Below are positions 50,832-58,569 of a DNA stretch of 64,000 bases, piece by piece. Positions within the stretch are counted from its first letter, which is position 1. The number at the start of each line of letters is the position of its first letter. The translations under genes and the position numbers were made by a program. The DNA lies in NCBI RefSeq assembly GCF_024137025.1, contig NZ_JAMYJR010000048.1, positions 62,001-126,000 of the forward strand, in the 5' to 3' direction. Below the pieces are notes generated by a model, which was not told where the DNA came from, made no database searches, and was given only the letters and a program-made list of their open reading frames with translations. The DNA is from Paractinoplanes aksuensis (GTDB lineage Bacteria; Actinomycetota; Actinomycetes; Mycobacteriales; Micromonosporaceae).

Positions 50832-51423
50832 GACGGTCTCCCAGCATCTTCTCGACGTACTTGGCGATCACATCGACTTCGAGGTTCACCGGGTCGCCGA
50901 CGTCCTTGGCCCCCAGCACGGTCAGCTTCGAGGTCGTCGGGATCATCCCGACGCTGAAGGTCTCGTCGTCGACGGCCATGACGGTCAGCGAGACCCCGTC
51001 GACAGTGATCGAGCCCTTCTCGACCACGTATTTCGCCAGCTCGGCGGGGAGCGAGAAGCGCACGACCTCCCAGTCGGCGGCGGGCTCGCGGGCGACGATC
51101 CGGGCAACCCCGTCGACGTGGCCCTGCACCAGGTGACCGCCGAGGCGGCTGCCCAGCGCGGCGGCCCGTTCCAGGTTGACCTGGCTGCCCACCTCGAGCG
51201 CGCCCAGCGAGGAGCGGCGCAGCGTCTCGCCCATCACGTCGGCGGTGAAGACGCCGTCGACGTTGTCGATCACGGTGAGACAGACGCCGTTGACCGAGAT
51301 CGAGTCGCCGTGCCGGGCGTCCGACGTGACCAGCGGTCCCCGGATCTTCAGGACGGCGGAGTCGCTGCCGTCCTCGATCAGGCTCTCGACCTGGCCTAGC
51401 TCTTCGACGATGCCGGTGAACAT
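50824..51423 (-). CDS. ribE: Riboflavin synthase alpha subunit
   Basis: Dismutates two lumazines to riboflavin. 199 residues from ATG 51423 (MFTGIVEELGQVESL), the invariant N-terminus. Two tandem lumazine-binding barrels are visible: ISVNGVCLTVI with ETLRRSSLG, and ITVDGVSLTVM with MIPTTSKLT. The second-barrel HLVQGHVDGVA joins them. Called ribE or ribC in different species. It follows ribD by 20 bp. Confidence 0.97.
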   Translation of the reverse strand: MFTGIVEELGQVESLIEDGSDSAVLKIRGPLVTSDARHGDSISVNGVCLTVIDNVDGVFTADVMGETLRRSSLGALEVGSQVNLERAAALGSRLGGHLVQGHVDGVARIVAREPAADWEVVRFSLPAELAKYVVEKGSITVDGVSLTVMAVDDETFSVGMIPTTSKLTVLGAKDVGDPVNLEVDVIAKYVEKMLGDRHV

Positions 51424-51443
51424 AAGGCTGCTCCTCATTCCGG

Positions 51444-52520
51444 TTAAGGGCGGCGGGTGGGGCGGTCGGATGGCTTGGAGTTCTTGAGCGATGCAGTGAA
51501 GCGCAGGTCGGGGCCGATCTGCGTGATGTCCTTGAGGTCCAGCTCCAACGCGTCGGCGATGGTGCCGATTCCCGCGTCGACCAGCGCCGGCTTACCCGCG
51601 CCGAGCAGCTTGGGGGCCACGTAGCCGATGACCTGGTCGACCAGCCCGGCCGCGAGGAAGGCGCCGGCCAGCGTCGGCCCGCCCTCGAGCAGAACCGAGC
51701 GGATGCCGCGCCCGAACAGGGCCGTGAGCAGCGCGTTCAGGTCGACCCGGCCGTCCGGCCCGGTGCCCAGCTCGGCGCTGGTGGCGATCCAGGTGGGTGC
51801 GGCCGCGTCCTTGACACGCGCTTTTTCCGGCGTACGCCCGTCCGAGTCGACGACGACCCGGAGCGGCTGCTTGATGGCGAGGCTGCCGTCCCGCAGGTCG
51901 CGCACGGTGAGCTGGGGGTCGTCGGCGATGACGGTGCCCACGCCGGCCACGATCGCGTCGACCGTGCTGCGCAGCACGTGCACGTCGGAGCGGGCCGGGG
52001 CCGAGGTGATCCACTGGCTGGTGCCGTCGGCGGCGGCCGATCGCCCGTCCAGCGTGGCCGCGAACTTCCAGGTCACGTACGGGCGGCCGCGGCGCACGGC
52101 GGTCAGCCAGGCGACGTTGCCCTCGGCCGCTTCCAGGCGGCGTACACCCGTCTCGACCTGCACCCCGGCCGCGCGCAGGGTGACCGAACCGCCGGCCGCG
52201 ACCGGGGTCGGGTCGTCGACCGCGATCACCACCCGCTCGACGCCCGCGTTGATCAGGGCCTGGCTGCAGGGACCGGTGCGACCGGTGTGGTTGCAGGGTT
52301 CGAGGGTGACGATCGCGGTGCCGCCGCGGGCCCGTTCGCCGGCCTGGGCCAACGCGACGATCTCGGCGTGCGGCCCGCCGGCGTAGGCGTGGAAGCCCTC
52401 ACCGACGACCTCGCCCTCGGTGTCGAGCAGGATGCAGCCGACCACCGGGTTGGGGCTGGTCGTGCCGAGTCCGCGGGCGGCCAGCGCGATCGCGCGCCGC
52501 ATCGCCTCGTCCTCGGTCAT
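51444..52520 (-). CDS. ribD: Bifunctional diaminohydroxyphosphoribosylaminopyrimidine deaminase / reductase
   Basis: 358 residues. The N-terminal deaminase has the zinc ligands PHAEIVAL (His about 49, catalytic Glu) and LEPCNHTGRTGPC (Cys about 74 and 83). The C-terminal reductase (about 145-358) has YVTWKFAATLDGRSA, TVIADDPQLTVR and LLEGGPTLAGAFL. Its ribosome binding site is buried in a hairpin of the FMN riboswitch leader, so it is the direct control point of the operon. Confidence 0.97.
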   Translation of the reverse strand: MTEDEAMRRAIALAARGLGTTSPNPVVGCILLDTEGEVVGEGFHAYAGGPHAEIVALAQAGERARGGTAIVTLEPCNHTGRTGPCSQALINAGVERVVIAVDDPTPVAAGGSVTLRAAGVQVETGVRRLEAAEGNVAWLTAVRRGRPYVTWKFAATLDGRSAAADGTSQWITSAPARSDVHVLRSTVDAIVAGVGTVIADDPQLTVRDLRDGSLAIKQPLRVVVDSDGRTPEKARVKDAAAPTWIATSAELGTGPDGRVDLNALLTALFGRGIRSVLLEGGPTLAGAFLAAGLVDQVIGYVAPKLLGAGKPALVDAGIGTIADALELDLKDITQIGPDLRFTASLKNSKPSDRPTRRP

Positions 52521-52523
52521 GGT

Positions 52524-52563
52524 CTTCCTCTCGCGCGGTGCTGATCACGCGCAAGCGAGGAAG
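52524..52563 (-). promoter_or_regulatory. Hairpin sequestering the ribD ribosome binding site
   Basis: On the minus strand CTTCCTC (52557-52563) pairs with GAGGAAG (52524-52530), and the inner CGC-type blocks (52548-52552 with 52533-52537) extend the stem past a small internal loop. The GAGGAAG is the Shine-Dalgarno of ribD, three bases from the ATG. Formation when FMN is bound would block ribD translation. Confidence 0.65.
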
Positions 52564-52608
52564 AGTCAGAAAACGCCGGAAATCGGGCACAAGGGTACGC
52601 TGCGCGCA

Positions 52609-52620
52609 CCCCGGCCGGGG
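52609..52620 (-). promoter_or_regulatory. GC palindrome between FMN aptamer and sequestering hairpin
   Basis: CCCCGGCCGGGG is a perfect 12-base self-complementary block in the riboswitch expression platform. It may form part of the alternative (anti-sequestor) structure; no U-tract follows, so it is not a typical terminator. Confidence 0.35.
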
Positions 52621-52649
52621 GCTGGACAGCCCTCGTTCCGATGCCAGCG

Positions 52650-52812
52650 CGCTGTCTCCCATCCGGACTGTCTGACCAGGCTGAGCCTGATCAACCGTCG
52701 GCCCTGGAGTCTCACCAGGTCCACCGTCCGTCGTAGGTGACGACGTCCGGGTCGCGGGCTTACCGATTTTCATCGGATCACCGCCGGTTCGGAATTTCAC
52801 CGAGTCCCGCCA
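52650..52812 (-). ncRNA. FMN riboswitch (RFN element)
   Basis: On the minus strand the aptamer opens with GGGACTCGGTGAAATTCC (a variant of the GGGTGAAATTCCC core), has ACCGGCGGTGATCCGA, a variable arm over 52720-52770, GGTGAGACTCCAGGGCCGAC, and closes with CAGACAGTCCGGATGGGAG. These are the conserved RFN blocks in the right order. It lies 130 nt upstream of ribD. FMN binding should switch off the rib operon, here probably at translation because a ribosome-binding-site hairpin follows. Confidence 0.95.
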
Positions 52813-52926
52813 GCGCGTGGTGGGTCACCCACGAGTTTTGCACGCCGCCGGGATTTTGCCACCCCCTGTGCGCGGGATCTCACAGCCGGCCGACTTGAAC
52901 AGACAACCCGCGCCTGGAGGCTGACC
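52813..52926 (-). promoter_or_regulatory. Promoter-bearing gap upstream of the FMN riboswitch
   Basis: 114 bp between the REC-GGDEF stop and the aptamer. It should contain the rib operon promoter. A TTGTCT near 52895 and A+T-containing words AAAATC and AAAACT near 52840-52860 were seen, but no convincing -35/-10 pair. Confidence 0.3.
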
Positions 52927-53934
52927 TCAGGATTCAGCGCCGTCGGCCCGCCTGCGGTCGATCGCCACGTACGAGCCGGGCTGGGACTTCGCGACCTTCT
53001 TCATCTCGGAGGCGACCCCGATGACCACCCGCGGGTCGGCGAAACGGCGGCCCTCGACGGTGGACTGGGCCACGCCGATGGAGAGGGTCACCAGGGCGGC
53101 ACGGTTCTTGTTGCCACGCCGGTCGGGCACCTCGATGTAGCCGCGCTTGGCATCGGCCTCGTCGTACAGCTGGTCGGCGGCCTGCTCGAAGTCGGTGACC
53201 GTGCGCTTGGTCAGCGGCAGTACCTGGTCGGGCCGGCAGATGAAGACGAAGTCGTCGCCGCCGATGTGGCCCAGGAAGATCGAGGGCCGGCCGACCGAGG
53301 CGACCGCGCGGTGCAGGCTGCGGGTCAGCGCGCCGATGAACTCGTCGCCGCGATCGAAGCCGTACACGTCGTTGACGCTCTTGAACCGGTCGATGTCGAT
53401 GTAGCCGACCGAGTACTCGCCGCCGGCCTTCATGCGGTCGGCGATCTCGCGCCGCACCCGCGAGTTGCCCGGCAGGCCGGTCAGGGGCGAGGTCTCGCGG
53501 AACTCTTTGTTGCGGCGCAGCGTGGACGAGACGCGGGCGATCAACTCGGCCGTGTCGAACGGCTTGACCAGGTAGTCGTCGACGCCGGCGGTCAGGCCGA
53601 CCACCTTGTCGACGGTCATGCTCTTGGCGGTCAGCATGATCACCGGGAGGGCCGAGGTGAGCGGCTCGGCGCGCAGCCGGCGGGTCAGCTCGACCCCGTC
53701 CATGCGCGGCATCATCCAGTCGACCACGGCCAGGTCGGGGCGCTGGGTCTCCATCAGCGCCAGAGCGTCCTCGCCGTCGCGGGCGCGGATCACCTCGTAC
53801 CCGTGCATCTTGAGGTTGAACTCGACGAAGCTGGCGATGTCCTGGTCGTCGTCGACGACCAGGATCAGGTCGGGGCGGTCCTCGGGCTCGGGACCGAGAT
53901 CGTCGTGCTGGGGATCGGCGACCCCTGTGCTCAT
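52927..53934 (-). CDS. Response regulator with GGDEF-type diguanylate cyclase domain
   Basis: 335 residues. The receiver (about 22-140) is complete: acidic DDDQD, phospho-acceptor in AVVDWMMPRMDG (Asp about 73), Thr in MLTAKS and Lys in YLVKPF. The GGDEF domain (about 150-320) has YIDIDRFKSVNDVYGFDRGDEF, but the active-site loop reads HIGGDDF in place of GGDEF. An Asp replaces the fourth-position Glu that binds a metal, so activity may be reduced or altered. No RxxD inhibitory site precedes the loop. ATG overlaps the rpe stop. Confidence 0.87.
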   Translation of the reverse strand: MSTGVADPQHDDLGPEPEDRPDLILVVDDDQDIASFVEFNLKMHGYEVIRARDGEDALALMETQRPDLAVVDWMMPRMDGVELTRRLRAEPLTSALPVIMLTAKSMTVDKVVGLTAGVDDYLVKPFDTAELIARVSSTLRRNKEFRETSPLTGLPGNSRVRREIADRMKAGGEYSVGYIDIDRFKSVNDVYGFDRGDEFIGALTRSLHRAVASVGRPSIFLGHIGGDDFVFICRPDQVLPLTKRTVTDFEQAADQLYDEADAKRGYIEVPDRRGNKNRAALVTLSIGVAQSTVEGRRFADPRVVIGVASEMKKVAKSQPGSYVAIDRRRADGAES

Positions 53935-54599
53935 CCCACTCCTCCCGCGAGTGCTCGCAGCTCAGCGATGGCCCGGGCCGGGTCGTGCGCCCCGTAGACC
54001 GCCGTGCCCGCCACGAACGCGTCGGCGCCGGCCTCGGCGGCCTGCTCGATCGTCTCGGCCGCGATGCCGCCGTCGACCTCGAGGCGTACCTCGAGACTGT
54101 CAGCATCGATGCGGCGGCGCACCTCGCGCACCTTGTCGAGCATGCCCGGCAGGAATTTCTGCCCGCCGAAACCGGCCTTGATGGTCATGATGAGCAAAGT
54201 GTCCACATGAGGCAAGAGGTCGAGGTACGGCTCGATCGCGGTGTCGCGGTCGATGGCCAGGCCGGCCTTGGAACCGGCGGCCCGCAACGTCTTGGCCAGG
54301 GCGACCGGGTCATCGGTGGCCTCGGCGTGGAACGTGACGTTGTACGCCCCGGCCTCGGCGTACCCGGGAGCCCAGCGTTCGGGGTCGGTGATCATCAGAT
54401 GCACGTCGAACGGGATGGTGGTCGCCTTGCGCAGACTCTGCACCACCGGCAGGCCAATTGTCAGATTGGGCACGAAATGGTTGTCCATGACGTCGACGTG
54501 CACCCAGTCGGCGGCCCCCTCGATCGCGTGCACCGCGTCGGCGAGGCGGGCGAAATCGGCGGCCAGGATGCTGGGGGCGATGATCGGCGAAGGTGTCAC
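53931..54599 (-). CDS. rpe: Ribulose-phosphate 3-epimerase
   Basis: Interconverts ribulose-5-phosphate and xylulose-5-phosphate in the pentose phosphate pathway. 222 residues, TIM barrel: IIAPSILAADF, HVDVMDNHFVPN (metal-binding His/Asp), DVHLMI, MTIKAGFGGQKFLP and EVDGGIAAET. The usual NPGFGGQ reads KAGFGGQ, a conservative change. Ribulose-5-P is also the substrate of RibB in the neighbouring operon. Confidence 0.96.
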   Translation of the reverse strand: MTPSPIIAPSILAADFARLADAVHAIEGAADWVHVDVMDNHFVPNLTIGLPVVQSLRKATTIPFDVHLMITDPERWAPGYAEAGAYNVTFHAEATDDPVALAKTLRAAGSKAGLAIDRDTAIEPYLDLLPHVDTLLIMTIKAGFGGQKFLPGMLDKVREVRRRIDADSLEVRLEVDGGIAAETIEQAAEAGADAFVAGTAVYGAHDPARAIAELRALAGGVG

Positions 54600-54702
54600 C
54601 CGGAAAGTCTATGACCTCCACCGCCCCCGATCTTCCCGCCGGGGAACAACGGCCAGCCGATAGAGTGACGCCTCTTGATGAGACGTGGGGCGGGAGAACG
54701 AC

Positions 54703-55566
54703 ATGCGGCGATGGGTGGCGGCTCTGGCCGGCGTCCTCGTGCTCGCCCTGACCGGCTGCGCCGACCTGCCCCGCGGCGTCGACGGCGACCTCACCGACCG
54801 CTGGCCGGCCCCGCCCGCGGCCCAGCAGTTCCGCCCGGCCGCCGCCCAGTGCCACCCCGATCTGGTCGACGAGGGCTCGATGGAGGACTACTCACCGGTC
54901 CCCTGCGCGGGCCCGCACCTGGCCGAGACGGTCGCGCTGGCCGACCTGCCCGACCTGGCCGCCGCCGAGCGCGAGGGCCGCGCGTTCCGGGAGTGCTCCA
55001 AGCGCGTCGGCGCCTTCCTGGGCGGCGACTGGCGCACCGGTTGGCTGGTGCTGCAGCCCGTGCTGCCCAGCCCCGAGGCGTGGACCGGCGGCGCCCGCTG
55101 GTTCCGCTGCGACCTGGTCGAGACGTCCCCGGTCGACGGCGAGCTGGTGCGCCGCTCGGGCAGCCTGAAGGGCGCGCTCCAAGGCGCGGGCAAGGTCCGC
55201 ATGACGTGCGCCGACCCGTCGGTGGCGGGCGAACGGGTCACCGCCATGCGCCCGGTGAGCTGCGCGGGCAAGCACACCGCAGAGTTCGCCGGTGTCTTCG
55301 AGAGCAAGCGCGCCTCGGCCGCCGAACTGACCGCCGGTGAGATGGAGAAGGGCTGCCACCGCACGATCGCCAAGTTCACCGGCATACCCGACAACAGCAG
55401 CGTGCGCAACCGGGTGGGCTGGCTCGGCTTCCCACCCGACGACGCCTCGTGGAAGCGCGGCGACCGCGCGATCCGCTGCTTCCTGTGGCTCAACGGCGAG
55501 CGGATGACCGGCACCTACAAGAACGCCGGCCCCCGCAAGCTGAAGATCCACTACGTCTACCGCTGA
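54703..55566 (+). CDS. Septum-formation-family lipoprotein
   Basis: 287 residues from ATG 54703 (GGGCGGGAG upstream). The signal peptide ends in a lipobox LALTGC, so it is anchored outside. Two copies of the Cys-x2-x-His-x2-Glu pattern occur: PVPCAGPHLAETVAL (about 66-80) and PVSCAGKHTAEFAGV (about 184-198), each followed by further cysteines. This is the septum_form (PF13845-like) arrangement. Function in cell division is suggested by the family name only. It is divergent from rpe. Confidence 0.75.
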   Translation: MRRWVAALAGVLVLALTGCADLPRGVDGDLTDRWPAPPAAQQFRPAAAQCHPDLVDEGSMEDYSPVPCAGPHLAETVALADLPDLAAAEREGRAFRECSKRVGAFLGGDWRTGWLVLQPVLPSPEAWTGGARWFRCDLVETSPVDGELVRRSGSLKGALQGAGKVRMTCADPSVAGERVTAMRPVSCAGKHTAEFAGVFESKRASAAELTAGEMEKGCHRTIAKFTGIPDNSSVRNRVGWLGFPPDDASWKRGDRAIRCFLWLNGERMTGTYKNAGPRKLKIHYVYR

Positions 55567-55569
55567 GCC

Positions 55570-57042
55570 TCAGCTGGTGCGGCGCAGCACCGCCAGGAAC
55601 ATCGCGTCGGTGCCGTGGCGGTGGGGCCAGAGCTGCACCGTCGGGCCCGAGCCGAGGCCGGGCATGCCCTCGGGCAGCAGCGGGCGGGCGTCGACGAAGT
55701 CGACCTCGACGCCGCTGCGGCGGGAACCCTCGGTCACCGTCACCTGGGTCTCGACCATGTGCGGCGAGCACGTCACATAGGCGACGACACCACCCGGGCG
55801 TACGGCCTTGAGCGCGGCCACCAGCAGCTCGCGCTGCAGCTTGGTCAGCGGCGGCAGGTCGGCCGGCTGGCGGCGCCAGCGCGACTCGGGACGGCGGCGC
55901 AGCGAGCCCAGACCCGTGCAGGGCGCGTCGACCAGAACCCGGTCGAAGCTCGCCTCGGGCAGGTCGGCGTCGCGGCCCACGGACCGGCCGTCGGCCGCCA
56001 GCACCTTCACCGGCATGCGCCGGGTGGCCAGCTCGACCAGGCGGGCCCGGTGCTCGGCCACCTCGACCGCTGTCACCTCGGCCCCGCGGGCGGCGGCGAT
56101 CGAGCCGAGCAGACCGGCCTTGCCGCCAGGGCCCGCGCACAGGTCGAGCCAGCGTGTGTCCTGCCCCTCGAGCGGCGCGGCCAGCAGCGCCGCGGCGACC
56201 AGCTGGGAGCCCTCGTCCTGGACGTGGGCGCGACCGTCCTGGATGGCAGCCAGCTCGCGCGGCGAACCGCCGTTCAGATACACCGCGTACGGCGAGAAAG
56301 CCCCCGGCACGCCGCCGACCTCATCGGCCAGCTCGACCGCGTCGGCCCGCCCCGGCCGGGCACACAGATGCACCACGGGCGGCTGGTTGTCCTCGATCAG
56401 CAGACGCGTGGTCTCGGCCAGGTCGCCGCCGAGCGCCTCGTCGAAGGCCCGGATCACCCATTCGGGGTGGTTGTGGTGCACGGCCAGATTGCCGACCGGG
56501 TTCTCGTCGTACGCCGGGGCCAGCTTTTCGAGCCACTTCTCGAGCGGCGTCTCGGCAATCGTGCGCAGCACCGCATTGGCGAAACCGGCGGCGCCGGGAG
56601 CGACCGAGCGCACCAGGTCGACGGTCTGGCTGACGGCGGCGAAGGCGGGCACGCGCGTGTGCAGCAGCTGGTAGGCGCCCAGCCGCAGCGCGTCGCGGGC
56701 GGGCGGATCGATCCGGGCCACGTCGCGCCCGGCCGCGTCGGCCACGATCAGGTCGAGCGTGCCCAGCGTGCGCAATGTGCCGTAGGTGAGCTCGGTCGCG
56801 AACGCGGCGTCCCGGCCGTCGAGCCGCATCTCCCGCAAGATCTCGGACAACACCAGATTGGCGTACGCGTCGTCGCGGTGCACCGCCGCGATCGCCTCGT
56901 ACGCGGCCTGACGCGCGGGGTCCGACGGCGGGCGCCCGCCCCGCGGGGCCCGGCCCGTCCGCGAGTCGCGGTCGTAACCCGGGCCACCGGGGCGACGCGG
57001 GCGGCCCGAACCGTGCGGCCGATCGGCCTTGTGGTCGGTCAC
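55570..57042 (-). CDS. rsmB: 16S rRNA (cytosine-C5) methyltransferase RsmB/Fmu
   Basis: 490 residues from a GTG overlapping the fmt stop. After a disordered basic N-terminus (about 1-40) comes a NusB-like domain (about 45-165), then the NOL1/NOP2/Sun methyltransferase core: LDLCAGPGGKAGLLGS (SAM loop), the VDAPCTGLGSLRRRPE motif with the catalytic PC, and VTCSPHMVETQ with the second cysteine. It methylates C967 in E. coli numbering. Co-transcribed with def and fmt. Confidence 0.93.
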   Translation of the reverse strand: MTDHKADRPHGSGRPRRPGGPGYDRDSRTGRAPRGGRPPSDPARQAAYEAIAAVHRDDAYANLVLSEILREMRLDGRDAAFATELTYGTLRTLGTLDLIVADAAGRDVARIDPPARDALRLGAYQLLHTRVPAFAAVSQTVDLVRSVAPGAAGFANAVLRTIAETPLEKWLEKLAPAYDENPVGNLAVHHNHPEWVIRAFDEALGGDLAETTRLLIEDNQPPVVHLCARPGRADAVELADEVGGVPGAFSPYAVYLNGGSPRELAAIQDGRAHVQDEGSQLVAAALLAAPLEGQDTRWLDLCAGPGGKAGLLGSIAAARGAEVTAVEVAEHRARLVELATRRMPVKVLAADGRSVGRDADLPEASFDRVLVDAPCTGLGSLRRRPESRWRRQPADLPPLTKLQRELLVAALKAVRPGGVVAYVTCSPHMVETQVTVTEGSRRSGVEVDFVDARPLLPEGMPGLGSGPTVQLWPHRHGTDAMFLAVLRRTS

Positions 57043-57974
57043 TGGAGCTTCTCCCCCGGCTGGATGCGAAGTCCCCGCGCCCAGTCGGTGGCGGGCATCG
57101 GCTTCTTGCCCGCGGCCCGCACCTCCCCCAGCGCGACCGGGGTGGTGGCCGTGCCGACCAGCACCTGGGTGCGCTCGACGAGCAGGTCGCCGGGCGCGAG
57201 AGCGGGTGCGTTGGCCACCGGGCGCACCGGACCCAGCTTGAGCCGGTCGTCGCGCAGCGTCGTCCACGCGCCCGGGGCCGGCGTGCAGGCCCGGACGCGG
57301 CGGTCGACCGCGAACGCCGGGTCACCCCAGCGGATGCGCGCGTCGTCGACGGTCAGCTTGGGCGCCAGCGAGATGCCGTCGGCAGGCTGGGTGTGGGCCC
57401 GGGCGGTGCCGGCCTCGATCGCGTCGAGCACGGCCACGAGCAGGCCCGCGCCCTCGGTGGCCAGGCGTTCGAGCAGATCACCCGACGTGTCGGTGGGCCG
57501 GATGTCCTCGGTCAGGGTGCCGTAGACCGGGCCCGTGTCGAGGCCGGCCTCGAGCTCGAACACGCTCGCGCCGGTCACCTCGTCGCCGTGCAGCACCGCG
57601 TGCTGCACCGGAGCCGCGCCGCGCCAGGCCGGCAGCAGCGAGAAGTGCAGGTTGACCCAGCCGTGCTTCGGGATCTCGAGAGCGCTCGGGGGCACCAGGG
57701 CGCCGTACGCCACCACCGGCACACAATCGGGCGCGAGCGCCCGCAGCCTTTCCTGAAACTCCGGTTCCCGCGGACGCTCGGGGGTGAGCACCTCGAGGCC
57801 GCGCTCGTCGGCCCAGGCCGCGGCGGGCGAGCGGACCAGACGGCGGCCACGCCCGGCCGGGGCGTCGGGCCGGGTGACCACGGCCAGCAGCTCGTGGCCC
57901 GAGGCGGCGATCGCGTCGAGGCTGGGCACGGCGACGGCCGGGGTGCCGGCGAAGATCAGGCGCAACCCGCTCAC
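57039..57974 (-). CDS. fmt: Methionyl-tRNA formyltransferase
   Basis: Formylates the initiator Met-tRNA using 10-formyl-THF. 311 residues with RLIFAGTPAVAVPSL, NLHFSLLPAWRGAAPVQHA (catalytic HxSLLP and folate loop), ASVFELEAGLDTGPV (Asp) and a C-terminal OB-like domain (about 205-311). GTG start overlaps the def stop. The order def-fmt-rsmB is common. Confidence 0.97.
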   Translation of the reverse strand: MSGLRLIFAGTPAVAVPSLDAIAASGHELLAVVTRPDAPAGRGRRLVRSPAAAWADERGLEVLTPERPREPEFQERLRALAPDCVPVVAYGALVPPSALEIPKHGWVNLHFSLLPAWRGAAPVQHAVLHGDEVTGASVFELEAGLDTGPVYGTLTEDIRPTDTSGDLLERLATEGAGLLVAVLDAIEAGTARAHTQPADGISLAPKLTVDDARIRWGDPAFAVDRRVRACTPAPGAWTTLRDDRLKLGPVRPVANAPALAPGDLLVERTQVLVGTATTPVALGEVRAAGKKPMPATDWARGLRIQPGEKLQ

Positions 57975-58528
57975 CGCCCCAGACCGAAGAGGCCACGACC
58001 GTGGGGGCTCTGCTTGATCGTGGGCGGCGCGCCGGCGTCGTACCAGTCGGCCGAGCGGATCTGCTTCATCGCGTCCTTACGGGCGGCGGCGTCGAGCCGG
58101 TCGAGGAAGAGCACACCGTCGAGGTGGTCGGTCTCGTGCTGCACGCAGCGCGACATCAGCCCGGTGCCGACGATCTGGATCGGGTCGCCGTGCTCGTTGT
58201 AGCCGGCGGCGACGACGTTCTGGCGGCGCTTGGTGTCGATGTAGATGCCCGGGATCGACAGGCAGCCCTCGGGCCCGTCCTGCTCCTCGTCGTCGGGGAA
58301 CGACAGCACCGGGTTGACGATGTGACCGACCACGTCATCCACGTCGAATGTGAAGACACGCAGGCCGACGCCGATCTGCGGGGCGGCCAGACCGGCCCCG
58401 CCCTCGTCGAGCATGCTGTCGGTCAGGTCCTTGACCAGGGTGCGCAGTTCCTTGTCGAAGTCGACGACGAGGTCGGCCGGCGTCCGGAGCACCGGATCGC
58501 CGAACAGACGGATGGACTGGACGGTCAC
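57971..58528 (-). CDS. def: Peptide deformylase
   Basis: Removes the N-formyl group from nascent proteins. 185 residues from a GTG at 58528 (TVQSIRLFGDPVLR). The three motifs are GAGLAAPQIG (about 45-54), EGCLSIPG with the metal Cys (about 89-96) and QHETDHLDGVLF with the metal His pair (about 131-142). The extended tail (DAMKQIRSADWYDAG) is the actinobacterial form. First gene of def-fmt-rsmB. Confidence 0.97.
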   Translation of the reverse strand: MTVQSIRLFGDPVLRTPADLVVDFDKELRTLVKDLTDSMLDEGGAGLAAPQIGVGLRVFTFDVDDVVGHIVNPVLSFPDDEEQDGPEGCLSIPGIYIDTKRRQNVVAAGYNEHGDPIQIVGTGLMSRCVQHETDHLDGVLFLDRLDAAARKDAMKQIRSADWYDAGAPPTIKQSPHGRGLFGLGR

Positions 58529-58569
58529 GCGGGCAGACTCCTGACATCTCGGCTCAGCACCCGGCCAGT

